From an uncultured Candidatus Saccharibacteria bacterium (GTDB taxonomy: Bacteria > Patescibacteriota > Saccharimonadia > Saccharimonadales > Saccharimonadaceae): a stretch of DNA of 34,372 nucleotides. Below the pieces are notes generated by a model. It saw only the letters and a list, made by a program, of their open reading frames with translations, ran no database searches and had not been told where the DNA came from. The translations under genes were made by a program, and so were the position numbers. The stretch lies in assembly GCA_946408595.1 (NCBI GenBank), contig CAMJSX010000009.1:1-34372 (forward strand), written 5' to 3'. Below are positions 1-7,569 of this stretch, piece by piece; position 1 is the first letter of the stretch, and every line of letters begins with the position of its first letter.

Positions 1-1651
1 TACTCATGTCTGTCACACTGCCAGTATCCCAATCAGTCAGAGCAGAAATATCGGTAAGGGGGTAGGCGCATCGGAACATCTGGCTCATATTTGTCACATT
101 ACTAGTATTCCAGTCAGACAAAGCGGAGATGTCAGCAAGGGCTGTATTGTTATAGAACATATGGGAAGAAGTTGCATTCATATAAACATCAAGTGCCTCA
201 GTATAGAAGTACATTATTCCAGCATCATTGGCGTTATCAAAGAAGATGTAAACAGGTGAGCCAGAGATAGAAACAGTATTAGAAGTATCAGGTACGAAAT
301 CAGATGGTAAGAAGCTAGCTGTTTTTAAGGCCCTAATTTTAGAAGAACTGGTGCCATAGTTAACGCTCTTCCCTTCTGCCAGAGTCTTAATCTTTTTATT
401 GAAGTTTTGGCCAGTGTCTAATGTCGTCGTCCCAGTCTTCTGTGAAGCAGTAATGGTGATGGTATCGTCTCCAGTAGCAGTGTAAGTAATACCAGAAACT
501 GTAGTGTTGCCTATTGTACCATTAGCTGTAGTAGTAATAGTATTTGTCTTGTAACCATTCTTATAGTTAATAATAAAGCTGTAGCTTTCATTTGCTCTTA
601 TTACTACTATGCCTCCGTTTTCAGTTACTTGCTGTGTAGTATAAGTAGTATGATGAAATTCTACATTGTCAACTTCCTGTTCATTAAAGCTTAATGTCAC
701 AACATAGGCTGTTCCTACTTCCCATGTAGCATATAGTGTCACACTACCAGTTAGTTCATTAGTACCACTACCAATTCTAATTACTGCTCCTGGCTGATAA
801 CTTATGCCACTACCATCAGCTGCTGTATTCCAACCAGTAAAGACATAGCCACTTCTAGCTGGTACTTTACTACTTAGAGTTAAAGTATTGTTAGCAACAT
901 CTGCAGTATTGTCATTTTCTGTAGGAAAGTTAGCAATGGTATTATCAGTCCCTTCTGCTCCTGCTCCGTCTAGGTTCTCATTAAAGCCAAGTTCTAGATC
1001 AACTGCGCAGATAGGGTTCATGATCGCGTAGTATACTATACTACCAGGATTGTTAGTTCCTGTATCGTTCTTCATTTGGTAAGTGCCACCTGCTAGGTTA
1101 TAACTAGCATTCACTCCATAGTAGATTGAAATATCGTCATCAATACTAGTTTCCGAAGCAGTATCTCTTGTAGTTCTGATTAATGCCGGTGTATGGTTAG
1201 CTGTAGGTACGGATAGAAAGACATTGTTTGAAGTGGGAGGAGTCAGTGTAGCTGGTGTACCAGAAGAAATATCTAGTGAATAACCCCATGTATCAGCAGC
1301 ATTATTTAAAGTAGTACTACCGTCTGATGGATTAAAGTAAGTCCCAGCACTACTACTGCTATCACCATTAGGATAAAGATGATTATCATTACCAGAAGTA
1401 GAAAGCATGAGATCATAACCAGCTTTACATGTAGTAGTTACATTCACACTACTAGACTGTATAGTACTTTTACCTGATATAACATCTATACTAATATCAC
1501 TATCCGTACTTAAAGAAATTGAATGGTTAGTAGCAAGAACTGAGTTGCCAAGTAGAGCTGGAAGAAATAGAATACCAAAAACAGCTACAGAAGACAAAAA
1601 CGTCCTCATTCCTGACAAAAAACCTTTCCTCTTCCAATATTTGTTTAACAT
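1..1651 (-). CDS. Secreted BspA-like/InlB-repeat surface protein, N-terminal part (runs off the window)
   Basis: Reading the minus strand from the ATG at 1651 gives 550 codons open to the left edge, with no stop. Residues 1-40 form a long signal peptide (MLNKYWKRK, hydrophobic core, LLGNSVLA then TNHS). A Ser/Thr-rich region follows. Around residues 210-300 there is a Listeria-Bacteroides (InlB B) repeat, recognisable from GYVFTGWNTAADGSG and LYATWE. The last ~60 visible residues start a BspA/DUF285 leucine-rich series: MFYNNTALADISALSDW, then NTSNVTNMSQMF, then a second copy with DWDTGSVTDMS. Such proteins are usually cell-wall or cell-surface adhesins. Here that would fit host or partner contact, which is inference. 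An AAAAGG ribosome site lies 7-8 bases before the ATG. An internal Met15 is a possible alternative start. The C-terminal anchoring region is not visible. Confidence 0.85.
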   Translation of the reverse strand, partial: MLNKYWKRKGFLSGMRTFLSSVAVFGILFLPALLGNSVLATNHSISLSTDSDISIDVISGKSTIQSSSVNVTTTCKAGYDLMLSTSGNDNHLYPNGDSSSSAGTYFNPSDGSTTLNNAADTWGYSLDISSGTPATLTPPTSNNVFLSVPTANHTPALIRTTRDTASETSIDDDISIYYGVNASYNLAGGTYQMKNDTGTNNPGSIVYYAIMNPICAVDLELGFNENLDGAGAEGTDNTIANFPTENDNTADVANNTLTLSSKVPARSGYVFTGWNTAADGSGISYQPGAVIRIGSGTNELTGSVTLYATWEVGTAYVVTLSFNEQEVDNVEFHHTTYTTQQVTENGGIVVIRANESYSFIINYKNGYKTNTITTTANGTIGNTTVSGITYTATGDDTITITASQKTGTTTLDTGQNFNKKIKTLAEGKSVNYGTSSSKIRALKTASFLPSDFVPDTSNTVSISGSPVYIFFDNANDAGIMYFYTEALDVYMNATSSHMFYNNTALADISALSDWNTSNVTNMSQMFRCAYPLTDISALTDWDTGSVTDMS

Positions 1652-1671
1652 GTATGACCTTTTACATAATA

Positions 1672-1701
1672 AGTATATACTAGTTATGGTTGCCGTGTCA
1701 A
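1672..1701 (-). promoter_or_regulatory. Sigma-70 promoter of the surface protein gene
   Basis: On the minus strand, TTGACA (1696-1701) is separated by 18 bases from TATACT (1672-1677). Transcription would start about 14 bases before the ATG at 1651, leaving a short leader that carries AAAAGG. Confidence 0.65.
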
Positions 1702-1735
1702 TAGTTTAGATATGGCTTTTTCCCTACCGATGCGG

Positions 1736-1741
1736 TATAAT
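1736..1741 (+). promoter_or_regulatory. -10 box for tRNA-Arg
   Basis: A TATAAT ends 10 bases before the tRNA 5' end, so the primary transcript would begin only a few bases upstream of the mature tRNA. No clear -35 is visible. Confidence 0.55.
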
Positions 1742-1751
1742 ACCAAATAAC

Positions 1752-1828
1752 GCACCCATAGCTCAACTGGATAGAGCGTCAGCTTCCGGAGCTGAAGGTT
1801 AGAGGTTCAAATCCTCCTGGGTGTACCA
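1752..1828 (+). tRNA. tRNA-Arg(CCG)
   Basis: A cloverleaf can be drawn by hand. The acceptor GCACCCA pairs with TGGGTGT (one G-U). The D arm is GCTC/GAGC. The anticodon stem TCAGC/GCTGA encloses the loop TTCCGGA, giving anticodon CCG (Arg codon CGG). The T arm has loop TTCAAAT. CCA is encoded. The outermost T-stem pair is A-C. Confidence 0.93.
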
Positions 1829-1840
1829 TTGTGAAATTAA

Positions 1841-1861
1841 GCCTTCTTTAAGGCCTTTTTT
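1841..1861 (+). terminator. Intrinsic terminator after tRNA-Arg
   Basis: GCCTT (1841-1845) and AAGGC (1850-1854) form a short stem followed by a C and a run of six Ts. The stem is only 5 bp, but its position 12 bases after the tRNA supports the role. Confidence 0.6.
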
Positions 1862-1895
1862 GAAAGCCACATTTAATTGATAAAAACGCTCATGT

Positions 1896-1901
1896 TATAA
1901 T
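1896..1901 (+). promoter_or_regulatory. -10 box for the YgjV-like gene (leaderless)
   Basis: TATAAT ends 8 bases before the ATG at 1910. Initiation 6-8 bases after the hexamer would place the transcript start at or within two bases of the start codon. Confidence 0.6.
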
Positions 1902-1909
1902 AAATAAGG

Positions 1910-2443
1910 ATGTTTGAAGAATTTAACCTTACTGCTTTTTATATTATTTCGCAAATTTTTGCAGTTTTAAGTATCATTTTTGACTTAGTTGCCGCACAAA
2001 GACGGAAGAAAGTTGATCTTCTTAAAATGGATACTTTGGCGGCCTTCTGCTCTTCTCTACATTATGTCTTTCTTGGTGCCTGGTCAGGGTTAGCCAGCAA
2101 GATTATCACTACTATAAGGAATGCTCTTGCAGTTTATCAGACTACGCATAAGAATAAAAAAAGCAAATTAATCCTAATCGTTTTTGTTTTGGCATATATT
2201 ATTATGGGTATTCTAACCTTTAATTCAGTTTTTTCAATTTTGCCAATACTTGCTCCTTCAATATACACTATTGTTATTTATACTAGTGATGTAAAGAAAA
2301 TACGTTATGCTGTAGTGATTTCCAATCTGCTTTGGCTGATTTACGATATCCACTTACTATCCATTGCTGGTATTTTGGCTGAAACGATCATAATAATTAA
2401 TGGCCTCGTTGCCATTTATCGTTATAGGAAGAAGAATAAATAA
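1910..2443 (+). CDS. YgjV-family inner membrane protein
   Basis: 177 residues with about five to six hydrophobic helices. The first begins near residue 8 (FYIISQIFAVLSIIFDLVAAQ) and the last near residue 140. The pattern of a first helix, a basic RRKK turn, then LLxMDTLAAFCSSLHYVFLGAWSG matches the YgjV (Imp-YgjV) family of small bacterial membrane proteins, whose function is not established. The length is usual for the family. The gene stands alone between two tRNA genes. Its start is set by the TATAAT 8 bases upstream, and there is no proper Shine-Dalgarno beyond an AAGG touching the ATG. The family call is by pattern recognition. Confidence 0.72.
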   Translation: MFEEFNLTAFYIISQIFAVLSIIFDLVAAQRRKKVDLLKMDTLAAFCSSLHYVFLGAWSGLASKIITTIRNALAVYQTTHKNKKSKLILIVFVLAYIIMGILTFNSVFSILPILAPSIYTIVIYTSDVKKIRYAVVISNLLWLIYDIHLLSIAGILAETIIIINGLVAIYRYRKKNK

Positions 2444-2598
2444 GGCAGGCAATCATCATTCGCATAATCCCCTTAAATATAGTTATAACCTCTTTCACTA
2501 TGGTGTACCATCCAACTTTTGTTGGTACATCCAAACTTTCATCACCTCCTAAAAATAGTATGCTACTAATATATTATAGCAGAACGTCAAAAGTATGT

Positions 2599-2604
2599 TA
2601 TAAT
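2599..2604 (+). promoter_or_regulatory. -10 box for tRNA-Met
   Basis: TATAAT ends 10 bases before the tRNA 5' end, the same geometry as at tRNA-Arg. No convincing -35 is seen. Confidence 0.55.
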
Positions 2605-2614
2605 ATAAGAACGT

Positions 2615-2691
2615 GGTACCGTAGCTCAGATGGTTAGAGCGTGGGACTCATAAGCCCAAGGTCACTGGTTCGATCCCAGTCGGTACTACCA
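2615..2691 (+). tRNA. tRNA-Met(CAT), probably elongator type
   Basis: The acceptor GGTACCG pairs with CGGTACT (G-U at the end). The D arm is GCTC/GAGC. The anticodon loop CTCATAA gives CAT, the T loop is TTCGATC, and CCA is encoded. The anticodon stem has an A-G mismatch at its base and lacks the three G-C pairs next to the loop that mark bacterial initiators, so this is elongator Met or the CAT-reading, lysidine-modified tRNA-Ile. Sequence alone does not separate those two here. Confidence 0.9.
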
Positions 2692-2701
2692 TTTTTTGTG
2701 C

Positions 2702-2707
2702 TATAAT
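2702..2707 (+). promoter_or_regulatory. -10 box for the pilin-like gene (leaderless)
   Basis: TATAAT lies 11 bases after the tRNA-Met CCA and ends 7 bases before the ATG at 2715, implying a leaderless message. Its -35 region would fall within the tRNA gene. Confidence 0.55.
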
Positions 2708-2714
2708 AATAGGT

Positions 2715-3101
2715 ATGAAAAAACAAGGCTTTACTATTTTAGAAATTATCATTGTAGCAGTGTTCGCTACACTACTTTTAATTCTTTTCTTTGTGCAGAA
2801 GAGTAATTTAGGCGCTTTCGAGCGTGATAAAGATAGAAAAACCGCTATTAATGCGATGTATTATGCATTGGAGGAGAGTTTTTACAAAGCTCATAAGTAT
2901 TACCCAGAAACTATTTCTGAAGAGAATATCACTGTGATCGACCCGGCTCTTTGGACTGACCCATTCGGCTTTAACCTTGGTGACGAGCTCAGTTCCTATT
3001 CTTATCAACCGGCAAATTGTGAGCAAGGCCACTGCAAAGAATATGTCCTAAAAGCAGAGCTTGAAAAAGAAGACGCCTATATTAAATACAACCGAAACTA
3101 A
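2715..3101 (+). CDS. Type IV pilin-like / pseudopilin protein
   Basis: 128 residues starting MKKQG, then FTILEIIIV. This is a class III signal: a basic leader, a prepilin peptidase cut after Gly5, a mature Phe, Glu at mature position 5, and a hydrophobic helix to about residue 27. The rest is a small soluble pilin-type domain with one Cys pair near the end (NCEQGHCKEY), as in some minor pilins. Type IV pili in Saccharibacteria serve motility, attachment and DNA uptake (family knowledge). No assembly genes are next to it, so it may be a minor pilin or a competence pseudopilin (inference). It converges on the bPH2 gene with a 3-bp gap. Confidence 0.8.
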   Translation: MKKQGFTILEIIIVAVFATLLLILFFVQKSNLGAFERDKDRKTAINAMYYALEESFYKAHKYYPETISEENITVIDPALWTDPFGFNLGDELSSYSYQPANCEQGHCKEYVLKAELEKEDAYIKYNRN

Positions 3102-3104
3102 GCT

Positions 3105-3683
3105 TTAATCCTTTTTTGCAGATTTCTTTTCTTTGGCTGAGGAAATTAGTTTTGATACTGCTTTTAAGTCTGGTGATGAAATATCTGAAAATGGGAAAGT
3201 GTAAGTGGTCTCGTCGCCCACTGTTGATAAGCGAAAAGTTCCGTAATGGAACATGGCTTGAAGAAGTCCATTTTGATGGAAACTGGCGTCTTCAATAGAA
3301 GATAAATCAATGATATTAACTGACTTCACCACTGGCGATTTCATAATTAGCTGGATAGCATGCTTGTTGGTTATATATAGTTTGTTCCCACGGAAGACCA
3401 TAATTGCAATTAAACCAGCCAGAATTGCCGTCACCACTAAGGTAAACAGGATAATATAAATAAAATTTCGCCCCATCGCATCAAGTGTAGATTGCCCAAA
3501 TAGAATCATCAAGAACAAAAGGAGCACTAATATCAAACCAACCGCCACTCCACCTATGATCATCATGTAACAAATTTTGGCGCGCGAAAAAGCGAATTCT
3601 ACGTATTCATCTTCTTCAAGCGTTAAAAATGGAAAATCTTTTTTGCTTCTTTCGTGCCTAATTCTTATCAGGTTTTCGTCCAT
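3105..3683 (-). CDS. Membrane protein with bacterial PH (bPH2) domain
   Basis: 192 residues. A soluble N-terminus of about 30 residues is followed by two long hydrophobic helices (about 36-62 and 72-98). The C-terminal part of about 75 residues looks like a bacterial PH-like domain: RGNKLYITNKHAIQ, then VVKSVNIIDLSSIED, a pattern seen in YdbT-like proteins. A basic tail (KEKKSAKKD) closes it. Exact role unknown; probably membrane-associated structural or stress-related. A good AAAGGAG ribosome site sits 6 bases before the ATG. Its -10 box overlaps the stop codon of ruvB, so it can be expressed alone or by read-through from ruvB. Confidence 0.7.
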   Translation of the reverse strand: MDENLIRIRHERSKKDFPFLTLEEDEYVEFAFSRAKICYMMIIGGVAVGLILVLLLFLMILFGQSTLDAMGRNFIYIILFTLVVTAILAGLIAIMVFRGNKLYITNKHAIQLIMKSPVVKSVNIIDLSSIEDASFHQNGLLQAMFHYGTFRLSTVGDETTYTFPFSDISSPDLKAVSKLISSAKEKKSAKKD

Positions 3684-3699
3684 TTTGTCTCCTTTCTTG

Positions 3700-3705
3700 A
3701 TTATA
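3700..3705 (-). promoter_or_regulatory. -10 box overlapping the ruvB stop codon
   Basis: On the minus strand TATAAT occupies 3700-3705 and contains the TAA stop of ruvB (3701-3703). It would drive the bPH2 gene with a leader of about 10 bases that holds AAAGGAG. Confidence 0.5.
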
Positions 3706-4741
3706 TCATATTTTTCTTATTTTGTAAATGTTCATCCTCTTTTTGAAGGTGTTTTTTACCTTTTTCCGTCACTACCCTACCTTTTGGCGTGCGCATCAGC
3801 AAGCCCATTTGCAGAAGGTACGGCTCGTAAAAATCTTCAATCGTAGTGGCTTCGTCACCAGTAAGTGCCGCGATGGTGGTGAGGCCTACTGGGCGTTCAC
3901 CATAATTATCGATCATTAGTTTAAGCATGTTTCTATCGGCTGGGTCGAGACCAAGACGGTCAATTTCCATCAAATCGAGGGCCTTTTCGGCGACTGGTTT
4001 ATCAATGATGCCATCGCCATTGACGTCGGCGTAATCTCGGACTCGCTTGAAAATACGGTTAGCGATGCGCGGAGTCAAACGTGATCTTGTCGCTAGGATT
4101 TTGGTCGCTTCTGGCTCAATTTTGGTCTTCAAAATTCCGGCGGTTCGGTTAATAATTTGTTCGATTTCTGGCTCTTTGTAATATTCTAGGCGATGGATAA
4201 TGCCGAATCGGTCGCGAAGTGGACCCGCGAGAGAGCCGGTGCGCGTTGTCGCACCGATAACTGTGAAGTGAGGCAAATCTAGTCGTACGCTACGGGCCGC
4301 TGGACCTTTCCCTATTACAATGTCCAATTTGTAATCTTCCATCGCGGAATACAAAACTTCTTCCACGGCTCTTCGTAAGCGGTGAATCTCATCGATAAAC
4401 AAAATGTCGCCATCTTTTAAGTTAGTGAGGATTGAGGCGAGGTCGCCAGCCCTTTCGATGGCAGGGCCAGATGTCACGCGAAGAGAGGCACCGAGTTCGT
4501 GAGCAATGACACCTGCCATAGTGGTTTTACCTAAGCCTGGTGGACCATATAATAATATATGGTCTAGAGTTGAACCATCGGAACGTTTTTTGACTGCTTC
4601 GATTGCGAGTTTTATATTACTTTTAAGATGTTCCTGACCAATGTACTCATCAAAAGTGACCGGGCGAAGTGAAATTTCAATTCGCTCTTCTTCCGCATCA
4701 TCATGCGCGGCGGTTGGCTCCACTAACCTCTCTATTGCCAT
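3701..4741 (-). CDS. ruvB: Holliday junction branch migration helicase RuvB
   Basis: 346 residues, the normal RuvB length. RuvB is the AAA+ motor that drives branch migration with RuvA during recombination. Visible are Walker A GPPGLGKT (66-73), Walker B with DEIH (117-120), sensor GATTR (163-167), the LRDRFG arginine-finger region (175-180), and the C-terminal winged helix (ERPVGLTTIAALTGDE and EPYLLQMGLLMRTPKGR). A charged ~20-residue tail rich in K, E, Q and N follows. The start is at 4741, with TATAAT 6 bases upstream and no Shine-Dalgarno, so translation is probably leaderless. ruvA and ruvC are not adjacent, although bacteria often cluster them. It is divergent from dnaK. Confidence 0.97.
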   Translation of the reverse strand: MAIERLVEPTAAHDDAEEERIEISLRPVTFDEYIGQEHLKSNIKLAIEAVKKRSDGSTLDHILLYGPPGLGKTTMAGVIAHELGASLRVTSGPAIERAGDLASILTNLKDGDILFIDEIHRLRRAVEEVLYSAMEDYKLDIVIGKGPAARSVRLDLPHFTVIGATTRTGSLAGPLRDRFGIIHRLEYYKEPEIEQIINRTAGILKTKIEPEATKILATRSRLTPRIANRIFKRVRDYADVNGDGIIDKPVAEKALDLMEIDRLGLDPADRNMLKLMIDNYGERPVGLTTIAALTGDEATTIEDFYEPYLLQMGLLMRTPKGRVVTEKGKKHLQKEDEHLQNKKNMI

Positions 4742-4747
4742 ACCACT

Positions 4748-4753
4748 ATTATA
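4748..4753 (-). promoter_or_regulatory. -10 box for ruvB (leaderless)
   Basis: Minus-strand TATAAT ends 6 bases before the ruvB ATG, so the first transcribed base would be at or next to the start codon. Confidence 0.6.
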
Positions 4754-4785
4754 CCATAGAGAAGAAAATTACAAATTATTTTAAA

Positions 4786-4812
4786 TTAGCACTATTGACA
4801 AGTGAGTGCCAA
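4786..4812 (+). promoter_or_regulatory. CIRCE operator 1 (HrcA site) overlapping the dnaK -35
   Basis: TTAGCACTA (4786-4794), 9-base spacer, GAGTGCCAA (4804-4812). The CIRCE consensus is TTAGCACTC-N9-GAGTGCTAA, so this copy has two differences. The dnaK -35 box TTGACA lies in its spacer, so bound HrcA would block RNA polymerase directly. Confidence 0.9.
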
Positions 4813-4823
4813 TGCGCTACAAT
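4795..4823 (+). promoter_or_regulatory. Sigma-70 promoter of dnaK
   Basis: TTGACA (4795-4800), a 17-base spacer and TACAAT (4818-4823) form a near-consensus promoter. Transcription would start near 4830, just before the second CIRCE. A further TATAAT at 4879-4884, downstream of both operators and 15 bases before the ATG, could give basal HrcA-independent expression (inference). Confidence 0.8.
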
Positions 4824-4832
4824 AGAGGTTAA

Positions 4833-4859
4833 TTAGCACTCTACCATAACGAGTGCCAA
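4833..4859 (+). promoter_or_regulatory. CIRCE operator 2 (HrcA site) just after the dnaK start point
   Basis: TTAGCACTC (4833-4841), 9-base spacer, GAGTGCCAA (4851-4859): one mismatch to the consensus inverted repeat. Lying at the transcript 5' end, it can act as a DNA operator, and its inverted repeat can also fold in the RNA. Confidence 0.93.
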
Positions 4860-4899
4860 CGTAAATGATAATTTAGTATATAATATATGGAGGAAAAAT

Positions 4900-6789
4900 A
4901 TGAGTAAAATCATTGGTATTGACCTTGGCACCACTAACAGCGCATTCGCTTACATGGTGGCCGGTAAACCAGAAGTTATCACTAATGCCGAAGGTGATCG
5001 CACTACCCCATCGGTAGTAGCTGTCACTAAGAAAGGCGAGAGATTGGTCGGCAAGGTGGCGCAGCGCCAACGTGTGACCAACCCAAAAAACACGATTTAT
5101 GGTATCAAGCGTTTGATTGGACGTAAATTTGATGATAAGGAAGTCCAACGCGACCTCGAAATCAGCCCTTACAAGATTGTCAAAAAAGGCAATGGCGTAG
5201 CGGTGGAGATGGATGGCAAGGAATATACGCCTGAAGAAATTAGCGCCATGGTGCTTTCTAAGATTAAGGCTGATGCTGAGGCATTTCTTGGCGAGCCAGT
5301 AACCGAAGCAATTATTACCGTTCCGGCCTACTTTGACGATTCTCAACGTCAAGCTACTAAGGATGCTGGTAAAATTGCCGGTCTTGAGGTCAAGCGTATT
5401 ATCAACGAGCCAACTGCTGCTGCTCTTGCTTATGGTCTTGAATCTAAAAAAGATGAGAAAATTGCTGTGTTCGACCTTGGTGGTGGTACGTTCGATGTTT
5501 CCGTGCTTGAACTTGGTGATGGTGTGTTTGAAGTGATGTCCACGAATGGTGATACTCACCTCGGTGGTGAAGATTTCGATAACATCATCGTTAACTACTT
5601 AGTCGATGAGTTTAAGAAAGAATCCGGCATTGATATCAAAGGCGACGCCGCCGCGATGCAACGTGTTAAAGATGAGGCCGAAAAGGCTAAAAAGGAGCTT
5701 TCAAGCTCAACTTCGACCGACATCAACTTACCATTCTTAAGTGCCGATGCTGATGGTCCAAAGCACTTTGAGCACACTCTCACCCGTGCCAAACTCGAAG
5801 AACTCGTCGCACCACTTCTCGATCGTCTCGAAGAACCAGTAAGAAAAGCATTGAAAGATGCTAAGCTCGACACTAAAGATATCAATGAGGTCGTGATGGT
5901 AGGTGGTATGACTCGTATGCCAGCAGTGATCGAAAAAGTTAAATCCATCTTTGGTAAAGACCCGATGCAGGGAGTCAACCCAGACGAAGTCGTAGCTGTC
6001 GGTGCGGCAATTCAAGGTGGCGTTTTACAAGGTGATGTTAAGGATATTTTGCTTCTTGATGTTACCCCACTGACCCTTGGTATTGAAACTATGGGTGGTG
6101 TGCGTACTCCTTTGATTGATCGTAACACTACGATTCCAACTTCTAAATCCGAGGTCTTCTCTACTGCTTCTGACAATCAACCGCAAGTAGAAATCCATGT
6201 TCTTCAAGGTGAGCGTGAGTTTGCTAAAGACAACAAATCTCTTGGCCGTTTCATCCTCGATGGTATCGCACCAGCTCCACGTGGCGTGCCACAAATTGAA
6301 GTAACCTTCAACCTTGATGCTAACGGTATTTTGAATGTCACCGCGAAGGATAAAGGTACCGGCAAGGAGCAAAGCATTACCATCCAAAACTCTGGTAACA
6401 TGAGCAAGGATGATATTGAAAAGGCGAGAAAAGACGCCGAGATGTATGCTGATGAGGATAAGAAGAAGCGTGAGACTGTCGACACGAAGAACCACCTAGA
6501 AAATGCTATTTACCAAGCAGAAAAAATGCCTGATGAATATAAAGACAAGATTAGCGACGAAGACAAAGAGACCATCAAGAAGGCCGTTGAAGAAGCTAAG
6601 AAAGTTTTGAACGACGAAAAGGCAGATAAAGACGAGCTTGAGAAGGCCGCTAAAGAGCTTTCCGATCGCATCATGCCAATTGGCGCAAAGATGTACCAAC
6701 AAGCTTCGTCTGAAGAGAAGAAAGCTGATGATTCTTCTAAGTCAGACAAAGACGACGACGCCGTTGAGGGAGAAGTGGTCGATAAATAA
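4900..6789 (+). CDS. dnaK: Hsp70 chaperone DnaK
   Basis: 629 residues, full length. DnaK is the ATP-driven Hsp70 that binds unfolded polypeptides with DnaJ and GrpE. The start [11 protein letters not shown], the [14 protein letters not shown] segment, [14 protein letters not shown] and VGGMTRMP mark the nucleotide-binding domain. [11 protein letters not shown] marks the linker and start of the substrate domain, followed by the helical lid. The C-terminus is acidic and ends in EGEVVDK. GGAGG precedes the ATG by 6 bases. dnaJ and grpE are not beside it, and neither is hrcA, although the two CIRCE operators imply an HrcA repressor elsewhere. A six-codon ATG frame (4887-4907) overlaps the ribosome site and the start, and may be incidental. 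Confidence 0.98.
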   Translation: MSKIIGIDLGTTNSAFAYMVAGKPEVITNAEGDRTTPSVVAVTKKGERLVGKVAQRQRVTNPKNTIYGIKRLIGRKFDDKEVQRDLEISPYKIVKKGNGVAVEMDGKEYTPEEISAMVLSKIKADAEAFLGEPVTEAIITVPAYFDDSQRQATKDAGKIAGLEVKRIINEPTAAALAYGLESKKDEKIAVFDLGGGTFDVSVLELGDGVFEVMSTNGDTHLGGEDFDNIIVNYLVDEFKKESGIDIKGDAAAMQRVKDEAEKAKKELSSSTSTDINLPFLSADADGPKHFEHTLTRAKLEELVAPLLDRLEEPVRKALKDAKLDTKDINEVVMVGGMTRMPAVIEKVKSIFGKDPMQGVNPDEVVAVGAAIQGGVLQGDVKDILLLDVTPLTLGIETMGGVRTPLIDRNTTIPTSKSEVFSTASDNQPQVEIHVLQGEREFAKDNKSLGRFILDGIAPAPRGVPQIEVTFNLDANGILNVTAKDKGTGKEQSITIQNSGNMSKDDIEKARKDAEMYADEDKKKRETVDTKNHLENAIYQAEKMPDEYKDKISDEDKETIKKAVEEAKKVLNDEKADKDELEKAAKELSDRIMPIGAKMYQQASSEEKKADDSSKSDKDDDAVEGEVVDK

Positions 6790-6794
6790 TATGC

Positions 6795-6800
6795 TATAAT
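6795..6800 (+). promoter_or_regulatory. -10 box for the pta-glmM pair (leaderless)
   Basis: TATAAT lies 5 bases after the dnaK stop and ends 7 bases before the ATG at 6808. This gives the pair its own promoter independent of the heat-shock control. Confidence 0.55.
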
Positions 6801-6807
6801 AGGGAGT

Positions 6808-7569
6808 ATGAAAATCGTATTCCCAGAATTAGCCAAAAACTCGATAGTAAAAGAAGCGGTTGAAAGCTTTGACGATATCGAGTTTTTTGATGCGCCAGAT
6901 TTAGAAACCGGCGTGAAAATGTTAAAAGAAGGTCAAGCCGATTCTATCATTTCTGGCATCGACTACTCTTCTCGCGATGTTCTCCTTGCCTGTAAAACCC
7001 ACATCCCTCTAAAATCCGCCTATTTTTCCAGTTGTTTTGTGGGTGAAAAAGACGGCCAAAGTTTAATTATTGCCGATGGTGGCGTGAACAAAAACCCGAC
7101 CAAAGAGCAACTTTATACTATCGTGGAGGATACCGCCAGAACTTGTGAAGAATACTTAGAAGAAACGCCACGAATCGCTATGCTTTCCTACTCTACTAAA
7201 GGTAGTGGTGGTAAAAACCCCGACCTCGAAAAAATCTACTTCGTGATTGACGAAATTCGTAAAAACCATCCTGATTGGCAGATTGATGGCGAGATGCAAC
7301 TTGATGCTGCTATCGTGCCGCGGATTGGTGAAAAAAAGGTTGGTAATTCCCCTGTGGCTGGTCACGCCAATGTTCTGATTACGCCTGATTTGAATTCTGG
7401 TAATATTTTGTACAAAAGTATGGAGCATCTCGGTGGTTGGACTATGGCTGGCCCGATTCTTCAAGGTTTTAGCGTGCCGATTGCTGATCTTTCCCGCGGG
7501 AGTTCTAAAGAAGACATTATCCTCACGATTAAAGTCATCAAAAAACAACTCGAAAGGACTAAGAAATGA
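6808..7569 (+). CDS. pta: Phosphate acyltransferase (phosphotransacetylase family), short form
   Basis: Members of this PTA_PTB family exchange CoA and phosphate on an acyl group (acetyl-CoA + Pi to acetyl phosphate + CoA). Family motifs are clear: RIAMLSYSTKGSG (122-134), DGEMQLDAAIVP (160-171), ANVLITPDLNSGNI (187-200), GPILQG (215-220) and PIADLSRG (224-231). At 253 residues it is about 70 shorter than a usual single-domain Pta (~325); the missing part is at the N-terminus, where the chain starts directly with KIVFPELAKNS. All C-terminal catalytic segments are present, so it is probably active (inference). A butyryl-specific enzyme cannot be excluded. It overlaps glmM by four bases (ATGA). 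No acetate kinase gene is in the window. Confidence 0.85.
   Translation: MKIVFPELAKNSIVKEAVESFDDIEFFDAPDLETGVKMLKEGQADSIISGIDYSSRDVLLACKTHIPLKSAYFSSCFVGEKDGQSLIIADGGVNKNPTKEQLYTIVEDTARTCEEYLEETPRIAMLSYSTKGSGGKNPDLEKIYFVIDEIRKNHPDWQIDGEMQLDAAIVPRIGEKKVGNSPVAGHANVLITPDLNSGNILYKSMEHLGGWTMAGPILQGFSVPIADLSRGSSKEDIILTIKVIKKQLERTKK

Noticed and set aside
2615-2691. Initiator tRNA-fMet
   Set aside because: It lacks the three consecutive G-C pairs in the anticodon stem next to the loop and has a paired first base (G-U) in the acceptor.
4873-6836. Several long open frames opposite dnaK
   Set aside because: They are antisense to a certain gene, lack ribosome sites or promoters, and translate to low-complexity Ser/Phe-rich sequence typical of shadow frames.
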